From the NCBI RefSeq assembly GCF_932526225.1, contig NC_064046.1, positions 15,079,408 through 15,143,407 of the forward strand: a stretch of DNA of 64,000 nt, written 5' to 3'. Positions 22,084 through 35,799 of the stretch are shown piece by piece (positions within the stretch are counted from its first letter, which is position 1; the number at the start of each line of letters is the position of its first letter). Made by a program: the position numbers and the translations under genes. The notes beneath the pieces were generated by a model. It was given only the letters and a program-made list of their open reading frames with translations. It made no database searches and had not been told where the DNA came from. The stretch is from Nematostella vectensis (Eukaryota > Cnidaria > Anthozoa > Actiniaria > Edwardsiidae).

Positions 22084-24090
22084 ATAAGTTTGTAACATGT
22101 CTTTGTTCATTAAGCAAGGTCTATTTCTGAGACAAGCAAACTCAAGTAAGGCTGTTGAAATAACAGGTGAGTGTTAAAAGAAAAACAATTATCTGATTAG
22201 AAAACTACTGTAGATTCCTTTGCACCAAAATAAGAACAAACTTCATTTTGTTTGTTATTTATGAGGAACGAGATGAGCTCTACAAAGCCATAAAGAAATA
22301 TGTATTGCTCATCTAAATTATACAAGTAAATAATAATATTAAAAAAGAACTACTGTAAGTAATTAGAGTGGTTTTCATTAACCCGTGAAACAAAGTGTGA
22401 TAGTTAAACGGTAATAGTTAGTAAAACACAAAAAAGTACAATAGAATCAGATCACCACAAAGTGTAATAAGCTAAAGCGTAGTTCACGGGTTAATGAAGG
22501 TTTTGACATTTCAACCTTACATCCACATGAAAGTAATGCCTAATATCGAGTGCCCTACAGTAAGTGTTTTGCAGTCAAGTTGTTTTCTGTTAGTAGGTAA
22601 AAAAATATTGTAAATAATAGTAATCATAGCTATGGTCACCACTTACACATATAGAACTTGTAATGAAAAGAAAGAAAAAATATATATATATATATGCATT
22701 CAAACAACAGAATTGCATGATAACCTTGAATATATTTAATAAAGGATTGCAAAAAAACATCTTTTGTACTAGTTGCTTGAATTGACCCTTGGCTATTTTT
22801 AGCTGAATTCCCCTCCCCCTCTAAAAAAGAAAATAATAATAATAATAGAACAAAACTAAAAAGAAAACAAACACAACAGAGAGCCCCACCAACAATTTTG
22901 ATTTTTTTTTACTTTCCTTTAAAGGGGGAGTGTCATGGTTAAGAGATTTGCAATAGCTCTAGAGCCAAGACACAATGAACTTCAGTGAAATTCTAATACT
23001 GACTTATGAGCTTTTGGTATATGTGGGAGACTTTAATCAAAACAAAACAAATGACAACAAACTGTCAATTAACATAGTTTTTAATATAATATTGCATATT
23101 ATTTAATAAGGTATTCACAGCTTTTAAAAAGTTCAACTGTTTGTTGACACTTAAAAGCCTACAATAATCACTGACTCCAGACATGCGCAGTACTATGTTG
23201 CTGCCCCTTTAAAGTAAAATACAGCTTTACTTAGTCAACGTAGACAAAATTGCGGATTTTGTCAATATTCTAATATGAAGATGTCAATATTCTCCCCCCT
23301 TACGTCTTTATTTCTATTTATTTTATGATTTTCACATGATACCAAAACAGCGTCTTTTTTCTTCGCTAATTTGATGTCATGTACACAATAAAAGAGATGC
23401 GCCCGTGCGCATGGCGAGTCCCCAAGGGAACCAAGACGCCCAAATAGACCTCCATTTTTTGTCATCCACAATCTCGGCGAGCTGTGCGTGGCGTAACCGT
23501 ATTACAGGCCTGGGATCCTGGTTATTGTCCTCCCCATTAATGCGCGGGTTGGGATAACCTTGCAAGAGTGTTGTACAGCATATTCGCTCGGAAATATCGG
23601 TGCTTGGGGCCTTCGGGTTCTTTACAGTCTTCCGTAAAAGCCTTGTGCTGCCATACCGATTGGGTAATCCGTATGTATGGTTTCCGTTTTGTTCTTCAGA
23701 CCGGGTTCGATCCCAGGCCAATGGGCTTTTTTTTTAGTTCGTTTTTTTTTCTTTGTGCTGGACCCCCTTAATCCTGATAGGTTTTGCGCAAAAATAATAA
23801 AAAAAAGTGAGTTTGCAAAATAAGCTTGCTAGATTTATTGATTATATGTATTCAATTTGTTCCTAGGAAGTTAACAAAAAACACAAAGCAAAGAGTTTGA
23901 GGAAGTAAACAAGTATGTAAACTTTAATGTTCTATTTGAAGGGGTGCATTTTGTACAGGGAAGCATACATAGAATGCTTAACTGGTGGAGAGGGAAGAGG
24001 TAAAAGTTTATTGAGCATAATTTCAACAATAGCAGGGGGAAGAGAGGGGCACTCTCTTCATACAATATTGCAGTTGTTACCTATTATTAA
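22084..24090 (+). repeat. Array unit 12
   Basis: Head type b with TTGTTCATT, flank beta, full core. The head matches unit 9 (three units away). The second half carries GCCAAGACACAATG and TTTAATCAAAAC, a haplotype continued in units 21, 23, 24 and 27. Confidence 0.95.
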
Positions 24091-26091
24091 ATAAGTTTGT
24101 AACATGTCTTTGTTTATTAAGCAAGGTCTATTTGTGAGACAAGCAAACTCAAGTAAGGCTGTTGAAATAACAGGTGAGTGTTAAAAGAAAAACAATTATC
24201 TGATTAGAAAACTACTGTAGATTCCTTTGCACCAAAATAAGAACAAACTTCATTTTGTTTGTTATTTATGAGGAACGAGATGAGCTCTACAAAGCCATAA
24301 AGAAATATGTATTGCTCATCTAAATTATACAAGTAAATAATAATATTAAAAAAGAACTACTGTAAGTAATTAGAGTGGTTTTCATTAACCCGTGAAACAA
24401 AGTGTGATAGTTTAACGGTAGTAGTAGTAAAACACAAAAAAGTACAATAGAATCAGATCACCACAAAGTGTAATACGCTAAAGCGTAGTTCACGGGTTAA
24501 TGAAGGTTTTGACATTTCAACCTTACATCCACATGAAAGTAATGCCTAATATCGAGTGCCCTACAGTAAGTGTTTTGCAGTCAAGTTGTTTTCTGTTAGT
24601 AGGTAAAAAAATATTCTAAATAATAGTAATCATAGCTATGGTCACCACTTACACATATAGAACTTGTAATGAAAAGAAAGAAAAAAAATATATATATATA
24701 TGCATTCAAACAACAGAATTGCATGATAACCTTGAATATATTGAATAAAGGACTGCAAAAAAACATCTTTTGTACTAGTTGCTTGAATTGACCCTTGGCT
24801 ATTTTTAGCTGAATTCCCCTCCCCCTCTAAAAAAGAAAATAATAATAATAATAGAACAAAACTAAAAAGAAAACAAACACAACAGAGACCCCCACCAACA
24901 ATTTTGATTTTTTTTACTTTCCTTTAAAGGGGGAGTGTCATGTTTAAGAGATTTGCAATAGCTCTAGAGCCCTGACACAATGAACTTCAGTGAAATTCTA
25001 ATACTGACTTATGAGCTTTTGGTATATGTGGGAGACTTTAATCAAAACAAAAAATGACAACAAACTGTCAATTAACATAGTTTTTAATATAATATTGCAT
25101 ATTATTTAATAAGGTATTCACAGCTTTTAAAAAGTTCAACTGTTTGTTGACACTTAAAATTCTACAATAATCACTGACTCCAGACATGCGCAGTACTATG
25201 TTGCTGCCCCTTTAAAGTAAAATACAGCTTTACTTAGTCAGCGTAGACAAAATTGCGGATTTTGTCAATATTCTAATATGAAGATGTCAATATTCTCCCC
25301 CCTTACGTCTTTATTTCTATTTATTTTATGATTTTCACATGATACCAAAACAGCGTCTTTTTTCTTCGCTAATTTGATGTCATGTACACAATAAAAGAGA
25401 TGCGCCCGTGCGCATGGCGAGTCCCCAAGGGACCCAAGACGCCCAAATAGACCTCCATTTTTTGTCATCCACAATCTCGGCGAGCTGTGCGTGTCGTAAC
25501 CGTATTACAGGCCTGGGATCCTGGTTATTGTCCTCCCCATTAATGCGCGGGTTGGGATAACCTTGCAAGAGTGTTGTACAGCATATTCGCTCGGAAATAT
25601 CGGTGCTTGGGGCCTTCGGGTTCTTTACAGTCTTCCGTAAAAGCCTTGTGCTGCCATACCGATTGGGTAATCCGTATGTATGGTTTCCGTTTTGTTCTTC
25701 AGACCGGGTTCGATCCCAGGCCAATGGGCTTTTTTTTTAGTTCGTTTTTTTTTCTTTGTGCTGGACCCCCTTAATCCTGATAGGTTTTGCGCAAAAATGA
25801 TAAAAAAAGAGGGTTTGAAAAATAAGCTTGCTAGATTTATTGATTATATGTATTCAATTTGTTCCTAGGAAGTTAACAAAAAACACAAAGCAAAGAGTTT
25901 GAAGAAGTAAACAAGTATGTGAACTTTAATGTTCTATTTAAAGGGGCGCATTTTGTACAGGGAAGCATACATAGAATGCTTAACTGGTGGAGAGGGGAGA
26001 GGTAACAGTTTATTGAGCATAATTTCAACAATAGCAGGGGAAGGGAGGGGCACTCTCTTCATACAATATTGCAGTTGTTACCTATTATTAA
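24091..26091 (+). repeat. Array unit 13
   Basis: Head type b, flank beta, full core. It is closely related to unit 12, and the rare CTATTTGTGAGAC variant in its head recurs in units 22, 24 and 25. The tail carries AAAATGATAAAAAAAGAGGG. Confidence 0.95.
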
Positions 26092-28034
26092 ATAAGTTTG
26101 TAACATGTCTTTGTTTATTAAGCAAGGTCTATTTCTGAGACAAGCAAACTCAAGTAAGGCTGTTGAAATAACAGGTGAGTGTTAAAAGAAAAACAATTAT
26201 CTGATTAGAAAACTACTGTAGATTCCTTTGCAGCAAAATAAGAACAAACTTCATTTCGTTTGTTATTTTTGAGGAACGAGATGAGCTCTAAAAGGCCAAG
26301 AAGAAATATGTATTGCTCATCTAAATTATACAAGTAAATAATAATATTAAAAAAGAATTACTGTAAGTAATTAGAGTGGTTTTCATTAACTCGTGAAACA
26401 AGGTGTGATAGTTAAACAGTATTAGATAGTAAAACACAAAAAAGAACAATAGAATCAGATCACAACAAAGTGTAATACGCTAAAGCGTAGTTTACGGGTT
26501 AATGAAGGTTTTGACATTTCAACCTTACATCCACATGAAAGTAATGCCTAATATCGAGTGCCCTACAGTAATTGTTTTGCAGTCAAGTTGTTTTCTTTTA
26601 ATAGGTAAAAAATATTCTAAATAATAGTAATCATAGCTATGGTCACCACTTACACATATAGAACTTGTAATGAAAAGAAAGAAAATATATATATATATGC
26701 AGTCAAACAACAGAATTGCATGATAACCTTGAATATATTGAATAAAGGACTGCAAAAAAACATATTTTGTACTAGTTGCTTGAATTGACCCTTGGCTATT
26801 TTTAGCTGAATTCCCCTCCCCCTCTAAAAAAGAAAATAATAATAATAATAATAGAACAAAACTAAAAAGAAAACAAACACAACAGAAACCCCCACCAACA
26901 ATTTTGATTTTTTTTTACTTTCCTTTAAAGGGGGAGTGTCATGGTTAAGAGATTTGCAATAGCTCTAGAACCCTGACACAATGAACTTCAGTGAAATTCT
27001 AATACTGACTTATGAGCTTTTGGTACATGTGGGAGACTTTAAACAAAACAAAAAATGACCACAAACTGTCCATTAACATAGTTTTCAATATAATATTGAA
27101 TATTATTTAATAAGGTATTGGCAGCTTTTAAAAAGTTCAACTGTTTGTAGACACTCAAAAGCCTACAATAATCACTGACTCCAGACATGCGCAGTACTAT
27201 GCTGCTGCCCCTTTAAAGTAAAATACAGCTTTACTTAGTCAGCGTAGACAAAATTGCGGATTTTGTCAATATTCTAATATGAAGATGTCAATATTCTCCC
27301 CCCTTACGTCTTTATTTCTATTTATTTTATGATTTTCACATGATACCAAAACAGCGTCTTTTTTCTTCGCTAATTTGATGTCATGTACACAATAAAAGAG
27401 ATGCGCCCGTGCGCATGACGAGTCCCCAAGGGACCCAAGACGCCCAAATAGACCTCTATTTTTTGTCATCCACAATCTCGGCGAGCTGTGCGTGGCGTAA
27501 CCGTATTACAGACCTGGGATCCTGGTTATTGTCCTCCCCATTAATGCGCTTGGGGCCTTCGGGTTCTTTACAGCCTTCCGTAAAAGCCTTGTGCTGCCAT
27601 ACCGATTGGGTAATCCGTATGTATGGTTTCCGTTTTGTTCTTCAGACCGGGTTCGATCCCAGGCCAATGGGCTTTTTTTTAGTTCGTTTTTTTTTCTTTG
27701 TGCTGGACCCCCTTAATCCTGATAGGTTTTGCGCAAAAATAATAAAAAAAGTGAGTTTGCAAAATAAGCTTGCTAGATTTATTGATTATATGTATTCAAT
27801 TTGTTCCTAGGAAGTTAACAAAAAACACAAAGCAAAGAGTTTGAGGAAGTAAACAAGTATGTGAACTTTAATGTTCTATTTGAAGGGGTGCATTTTGTAC
27901 AGGGAAGCATACATAGAATGCTTCACTGGTGGAGAGGGAAGAGGTAAAAGTTTATTGAGCATAATTTCAACAATAGCAGGGGAAAGAGAGGGGCACTCTA
28001 TTCATACAATATTGCAGTTGTTACCTATTATTAA
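26092..28034 (+). repeat. Array unit 14 (delta-58 core)
   Basis: Head type c, flank beta. The core lacks 58 bp, with the junction between 27,549 and 27,550. The piggyBac-like left arm is mutated to CTCGTGAA, as in the other type c heads. Confidence 0.95.
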
Positions 28035-29978
28035 ATAAGTTTGTAAGATATATTTGTTTATTAAGCAAGGTCTATTTCTGAGACAAGCAAACTCAAGTAA
28101 GAGCTGTTGAAATATCAGGTGAGTGTTAAAAAAAAACAATTATCTGATTAGAAAACTAATGTAGATTCCTTTGCACCAAATAAGAACAAACTTCATTTTG
28201 TTTGTTATTTATGAGGAACGAGATGAGCTCTACAAGGCCAAGAAAAAATATGTATTGCTCATCTAAATTATACAAGTAAATAATAATATTAAAAAAGAAC
28301 TACTGTAAGTAATTAGAGTGGTTTTCATTAACCCGTGAAACAAAGTGTGATAGTTAAACGGTAATAGTTAGTAAAACACAAAAAAGTACAATAGAATCAG
28401 ATCACCACAAAGTGTAATACGCTAAAGCGTAGTTCACGGGTTAATGAAGGTTTTGACATTTCAACCTTACATCCACATGAAAGTAATGCCTAATATCGAG
28501 TGCCCTACAGTAAGTGTTTTGCAGTCAAGTTGTTTTCTGTTAGTAGGTAAAAAATTATTCTAAATAATAGTAATCATAGCTATGGTCACCACTTACACAT
28601 ATAGCACTTGTAATGAAAAGAAAGAAAAAATATATATATGCAGTCAAACAACAGAATTGCATGATAACCTTGAATATATTGAATAAAGGACTGCAAAAAA
28701 ACATCTTTTGTACTAGTTGCTTGAATTGACACTTGGCTATTTTTAGCTGAATTCCCCTCGCCCTCTAAAAAAGAAAATAATAATAATAATAGAACAAAAC
28801 TAAAAAGAAAACAAACACAGCAGAGACCCCCACCAACAATTTTGATTTTTTTTACTTTCCTTTAAAGGGGGAGTGTCATGTTTAAGAGATTTGCAATAGC
28901 TCTAGAGCCCTGACACAATGAACTTCAGTGAAATTCTAATACTGAATTATGAGCTTTTGGTACATGTGGGAGACTTTAAACAAAACAAAAAAAAAATGAC
29001 CACAAACTATCCATTAACATAGTTTTCAATATAATATTGCATATTATTTAATAAGGTATTGACAGCTTTTAAAAAGTTCAACTGTTTGTAGACACTTAAA
29101 AGCCTACAATAAACAATGACTCCAGACATGCGCAGTACTATGCTGCTGCCCCTTTAAAGTAAAATACAGCTTTACTTAGTCAGCGTAGACAAAATTGCGG
29201 ATTTTGTCAATATTCTAATATGAAGATGTCAATATTCTCCCCCCTTACGTCTTTATTTCTATTTATTTTATGATTTTCACATGATACCAAAACAGCGTCT
29301 TTTTTCTTCGCTAATTTGATGTCATGTACACAATAAAAGAGATGCGCCCGTGCGCATGGCGAGTCCCCAAGGGACCCAAGACGCCCAAATAGACCTCTAT
29401 TTTTTTGTCATCCACAATCTCGGCGAGCTGTGCGTGGCGTAACCGTATTACAGACCTGGGATCCTGGTTATTGTCCTCCCCATTAATGCGCTTGGGGCCT
29501 TCGGGTTCTTTACAGCCTTCCGTAAAAGCCTTGTGCTGCCATACCGATTGGGTAATCCGTATGTATGGTTTCCGTTTTGTTCTTCAGACCGGGTTCGATC
29601 CCAGGCCAATGGGCTTTTTTTTTAGTTCGTTTTTTTTTTCTTTGTGCTGGACCCCCTTAATCCTGATAGGTTTTGCGCAAAAATAATAAAAAAAGTGAGT
29701 CTGCAAAATAAGCTTGCTAGATTTATTGATTATATGTATTCAATTTGTTCCTAGGAAGTTAACAAAAAACACAAAGCAAAGAGTTTGAGGAAGTAAACAA
29801 GTATGTGAACTTTAATGTTCTATTTGAAGGGGTGCATTTTGTACAGGGAAGCATACATAGAATGCTTAACTGGTGGAGAGGGAAGAGGTAAAAGTTTATT
29901 GAGCATAATTTCAACAATAGCAGGGGAAAGAGAGGGGCACTCTATTCATACAATATTGCAGTTGTTACCTATTATTAA
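28035..29978 (+). repeat. Array unit 15 (delta-58 core)
   Basis: Head type a, flank beta, deletion junction at 29,491/29,492. It carries CCCCTCGCCCTC instead of CCCCTCCCCCTC, a marker of units 15-18. Confidence 0.95.
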
Positions 29979-31919
29979 ATAAGTTTGTAAGATATATTTG
30001 TTTATTAAGCAAGGTCTATTTCTGAGACAAGCAAATTCAAGTAAGAGCTGTTGAAATAACAGGTGAGTGTTAAAAAAAACAATTATCTGATTAGAAAACT
30101 AATGTAGATTCCTTTGCACCAAATAAGAACAAACTCATTTTGTTTGTTATTTATGAGGAACGAGATGAGCTCTACAAGGCCAAGAAAAAATATGTATTGC
30201 TCATCTAAATTATACAAGTAAATAATAATATTAAAAAAGAACTACTGTAAGTAATTAGAGTGGTTTTCATTAACCCGTGAAACAAAGTGTGATAGTTAAA
30301 CGGTAATAGTTAGTAAAACACAAAAAAGTACAATAGAATCAGATCACCACAAAGTGTAATACGCTAAAGCGTAGTTCACGGGTTAATGAAGGTTTTGACA
30401 TTTCAACCTTACATCCACATGAAAGTAATGCCTAATATCGAGTGCCCTACAGTAAGTGTTTTGCAGTCAAGTTGTTTTCTGTTAGTAGGTAAAAAAATAT
30501 TCTAAATAATAGTAATCATAGCTATGGTCACCACTTACACATATAGAACTTGTAATGAAAAGAAAGAAAAAGTATATATATGCAGTCAAACAACAGAATT
30601 GCATGATAACCTTGAATATATTGAATAAAGGACTGCAAAAAAAACATCTTTTGTTCTAGTTGCTTGAACTGACCCTTGGCTATTTTTAGCTGAATTCCCC
30701 TCGCCCTCTAAAAAAGAAAATAATATTAATAATAGAACAAAACTAAAAAGAAAACAAACACAGCAGAGACCCCCACCAACAATTTTGATTTTTTTTACTT
30801 TCCTTTAAAGGGGGAGTGTCATGTTTAAGAGATTTGCAATAGCTCTAGAGCCCTGACACAATGAACTTCAGTGAAATTCTAATACTGACTTATGAGCTTT
30901 TGGTACATGTGGGAGACTTTAAACAAAACAAAAAAAATGACCACAAACTGTCCATTAACATAGTTTTCAATATAATGTTGCATATTATTTAATAAGGTAT
31001 TGACAGCTTTTAAAAAGTTCAACTGTTTGTAGACACTTAAAAGCCTATAATAAACACTGACTCCAGACATGCGCAGTACTATGCTGCTGCCCCTTTAAAG
31101 TAAAATACAGCTTTACTTAGTCAGCGTAGACAAAATTGCGGATTTTGTCAATATTCTAATATGAAGATGTCAATATTCTCCCCCCTTACGTCTTTATTTC
31201 TATTTATTTTATGATTTTCACATGATACCAAAACAGCGTCTTTTTTCTTCGCTAATTTGATGTCATGTACACAATAAAAGAGATGCGCCCGTGCGCATGG
31301 CGAGTCCCCAAGGGACCCAAGACGCCCAAATAGACCTCTATTTTTTTGTCATCCACAATCTCGGCGAGCTGTGCGTGGCGTAACCGTATTACAGACCTGG
31401 GATCCTGGTTATTGTCCTCCCCATTAATGCGCTTGGGGCCTTCGGGTTCTTTACAGCCTTCCGTAAAAGCCTTGTGCTGCCATACCGATTGGGTAATCCG
31501 TATGTATGGTTTCCGTTTTGTTCTTCAGACCGGGTTCGATCCCAGGCCAATGGGCTTTTTTTTTAGTTCGTTTTTTTTTTCTTTGTGCTGGACCCCCTTA
31601 ATCCTGATAGGTTTTGCGCAAAAATAATAAAAAAAGTGAGTCTGCAAAATAAGCTTGCTAGATTTATTGATTATATGTATTTAATTTGTTCCTAGGAAGT
31701 TAACAAAAAACACAAAGCAAAGAGTTTGAGGAAGTAAACAAGTATGTGAACTTTAATGTTCTATTTGAAGGGGTGCATTTTGTACAGGGAAGCATACATA
31801 GAATGCTTAACTGGTGGAGAGGGGAGAGGTAACAGTTTATTGAGCATAATTTCAACAATAGCAGGGGAAAGAGAGGGGCACTCTATTCATACAATATTGC
31901 AGTTGTTACCTATTATTAA
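29979..31919 (+). repeat. Array unit 16 (delta-58 core)
   Basis: Head type a, flank beta, deletion junction at 31,432/31,433. CAAATTCAAG in the head is shared with unit 17, and GTGAGTCTGCAAAA in the tail is shared with unit 15. Confidence 0.95.
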
Positions 31920-33861
31920 ATAAGTTTGTAAGATATATTTGTTTATTAAGCAAGGTCTATTTCTGAGACAAGCAAATTCAAGTAAGAGCTGTTGAAATAA
32001 CAGGTGAGTGTTAAAAAAAAACAATTATCTGATTATTAAACTAATGTAGATTCCTTTGCACCAAATAAGAACAAACTTCATTTTGTTTGTTATTTATGAG
32101 GAACGAGATGAGCTCTACAAGGCCAAGAAAAAATATGTATTGCTCATCTAAATTATACAAGTAAATAATAATATTAAAAAAGAACTACTGTAAGTAATTA
32201 GAGTGGTTTTCATTAACCCGTGAAACAAAGTGTGATAGTTAAACGGTAATAGTTAGTAAAACACAAAAAAGTACAATAGAATCAGATCACCACAAAGTGT
32301 AATACGCTAAAGCGTAGTTCACGGGTTAATGAAGGTTTTGACATTTCAACCTTACATCCACATGAAAGTAATGCCTAATATCGAGTGCCCTACAGTAAGT
32401 GTTTTGCAGTCAAGTTGTTTTCTGTTAGTAGGTAAAACATTATTCTAAATAATAGTAATCATAGCTATGGTCACCACTTACACATATAGCACTTGTAATG
32501 AAAAGAAAGAAAAAATATATATATGCAGTCAAACAACAGAATTGCATGATAACCTTGAATATATTGAATAAAGGACTGCAAAAAAACATCTTTTGTACTA
32601 GTTGCTTGAATTGACACTTGGCTATTTTTAGCTGAATTCCCCTCGCCCTCTAAAAAAGAAAATAATAATAATAATAGAACAAAACTAAAAAGAAAACAAA
32701 CACAGCAGAGACCCCCACAAACAATTTTGATTTTTTTTACTTTCCTTTAAAGGGGGAGTGTCATGTTTAAGAGATTTGCAATAGCTCTAGAGCCCTGACA
32801 CAATGAACTTCAGTGAAATTCTAATACTGAATTATGAGCTTTTGGTACATGTGGGAGACTTTAAACAAAACAAAAAAAAAATGACCACAAACTATCCATT
32901 AACATAGTTTTCAAATTAATATTGCATATTATTTAATAAGGTATTGACAGCTTTTAAAAAGTTCAACTGTTTGTAGACACTTAAAAGCCTACAATAAACA
33001 ATGACTCCAGACATGCGCAGTACTATGCTGCTGCCCCTTTAAAGTAAAATACAGCTTTACTTAGTCAGCGTAGACAAAATTGCGGATTTTGTCAATATTC
33101 TAATATGAAGATGTCAATATTCTCCCCCTTTACGTCTTTATTTCTATTTATTTTATGATTTTCACATGATACCAAAACAGCGTCTTTTTTCTTCGCTAAT
33201 TTGATGTCATGTACACAATAAAAGAGATGCGCCCGTGCGCATGGCGAGTCCCCAAGGGACCCAAGACGCCCAAATAGACCTTTTTTTTTTGTCATCCACA
33301 ATCTCGGCGAGCTGTGCGTGGCGTAACCGTATTACAGACCTGGGATCCTGGTTATTGTCCTCCCCATTAATGCGCTTGGGGCCTTCGGGTTCTTTACAGC
33401 CTTTCGTAAAAGCCTTGTGCTGCCATACCGATTGGGTAATCCGTATGTATGGTTTCCGTTTTGTTCTTCAGACCGGGTTCGATCCCAGGCCAACGGGCTT
33501 TTTTTTTAGTTCGTTTTTTTTCTTTGTGCTGGACCCCCTTAATCCTGATAGGTTTTGCGCAAAAATAATAAAAAAAAGTGAGTTTGCAAAATAAGCTTGC
33601 TAGATTTATTGATTATATGTATTCAATTTGTTCCTAGGAAGTTAACAAAAAACACAAAGCAAAGAGTTTGAGGAAGTAAACAAGTATGTGAACTTTAATG
33701 TTCTATTTGAAGGGGTGCATTTTGTACAGGGAAGCATACATAGAATGCTTAACTGGTGCAGAGGGAAGAGGTAAAAGTTTATTGAGCATAATTTCAACAA
33801 TAGCAGGGGAAAGAGAGGGGCACTCTATTCATACAATATTGCAGTTGTTACCTATTATTAA
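31920..33861 (+). repeat. Array unit 17 (delta-58 core)
   Basis: Head type a, flank beta, deletion junction at 33,375/33,376. The private change TCAAATTAATATTG lies inside the T2-like element. CCAACGGGC replaces CCAATGGGC beside the tRNA-like motif, as in unit 19. Confidence 0.95.
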
Positions 33862-35799
33862 ATAAGTTTGTAAGATATATTTGTTTATTAAGCAAGGTCT
33901 ATTTCTGAGACAAGCAAACTCAAGTAAGAGCTGTTGAAATAACAGGTGAGTGTTAAAAAAAACAATTATCTGATTAGAAAACTAATGTAGATTCCTTTGC
34001 ACCAAATAAGAACAAACTTCATTTTGTTTGTTATTTATGAGGAACGAGATGAGCTCTACAAGGCCAAGAAAAAATATGTATTGCTCATCTAAATTATACA
34101 AGTAAATAATAATATTAAAAAAGAACTACTGTAAGTAATTAGAGTGGTTTTCATTAACCCGTGAAACAAAGTGTGATAGTTAAACGGTAATAGTTAGTAA
34201 AACACAAAAAAGTACAATAGAATCAGATCACCACAAAGTGTAATACGCTAAAGCGTAGTTCACGGGTTAATGAAGGTTTTGACATTTCAACCTTACATCC
34301 ACATGAACGTAATGCCTAATATCGAGTGCCCTACAGTAAGTGTTTTGCAGTCAAGTTGTTTTCTGTTAGTAGGTAAAAAATTATTCTAAATAATAGTAAT
34401 CATAGCTATGGTCACCACTTACACATATAGCACTTGTAATGAAAAGAAAGAAAAAATATATATATGCAGTCAAAGAACAGAATTGCATGATAACCTTGAA
34501 TATATTGAATAAAGGACTGCAAAAAAACATCTTTTGTACTAGTTGCTTGAATTGACACTTGGCTATTTTTAGCTGAATTCCCCTCGCCCTCTAAAAAAGA
34601 AAATAATAATAATAATAGAACAAAACTAAAAAGAAAACAAACACAGCAGAGACCCCCACAAACAATTTTGATTTTTTTTACTTTCCTTTAAAGGGGGAGT
34701 GTCATGTTTAAGAGATTTGCAATAGCTCTAGAGCCCTGACACAATGAACTTCAGTGAAATTCTAATACTGAATTATGAGCTTTTGGTACATGTGGGAGAC
34801 TTTAAACAAAACAAAAAAAATGACCACAAACTATCCATTAACATAGTTTTCAATATAATATTGCATATTATTTAATAAGGTATTGACAGCTTTTAAAAAG
34901 TTCAACTGTTTGTAGACACTTAAAAGCCTACAATAAACAATGACTCCAGACATGCGCAGTACTATGCTGCTGCCCCTTTAAAGTAAAATACAGCTTTACT
35001 TAGTCAGCGTAGACAAAATTGCGGATTTTGTCAATATTCTAATATGAAGATGTCAATATTCTCAACCTTACGTCTTTATTTCTATTTATTTTATGATTTT
35101 CACATGATACCAAAACAGCGTCTTTTTTCTTCGCTAATTTGATGTCATGTACACATTAAAAGAGATGCGCCCGTGCGCATGGCGAGTCCCCAAGGGACCC
35201 AAGACGCCCAAATAGACCTCTATTTTTTGTCATCCACAATCTCGGCGAGCTGTGCGTGGCGTAACCGTATTACAGACCTGGGATCCTGGTTATTGTCCTC
35301 CCCATTAATTCGCTTGGGGCCTTCGGGTTCTTTACAGCCTTCCGTAAAAGCCTTGTGCTGCCATACCGATTGGGTAATCCGTATGTATGGTTTCCGTTTT
35401 GTTCTTCAGACCGGGTTCGATCCCAGGCCAATGGGCTTTTTTTTTAGTTCGTTTTTTTTTCTTTGTGCTGGACCCCCTTAATCCTGATAGGTTTTGCGCA
35501 AAAATAATAAAAAAAGTGAGTTTGCAAAATAAGCTTGCTAGATTTATTGATTATATGTATTCAATTTGTTCCTAGGAAGTTAACAAAAAACACAAAGCAA
35601 AGAGTTTGAGGAAGTAAACAAGTATGTGAACTTTAATGTTCTATTTGAAGGGGTGCATTTTGTACAGGGAAGCATACATAGAATGCTTAACTGGTGGAGA
35701 GGGAAGAGGTAAAAGTTTATTGAGCATAATTTCAACAATAGCAGGGGAAAGAGAGGGGCACTCTATTCATACAATATTGCAGTTGTTACCTATTATTAA
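33862..35799 (+). repeat. Array unit 18 (delta-58 core, shortest unit)
   Basis: Head type a, flank beta, 1,938 bp. The deletion junction is at 35,313/35,314, with a private G-to-T change just before it (TTAATTCGC). Confidence 0.95.
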
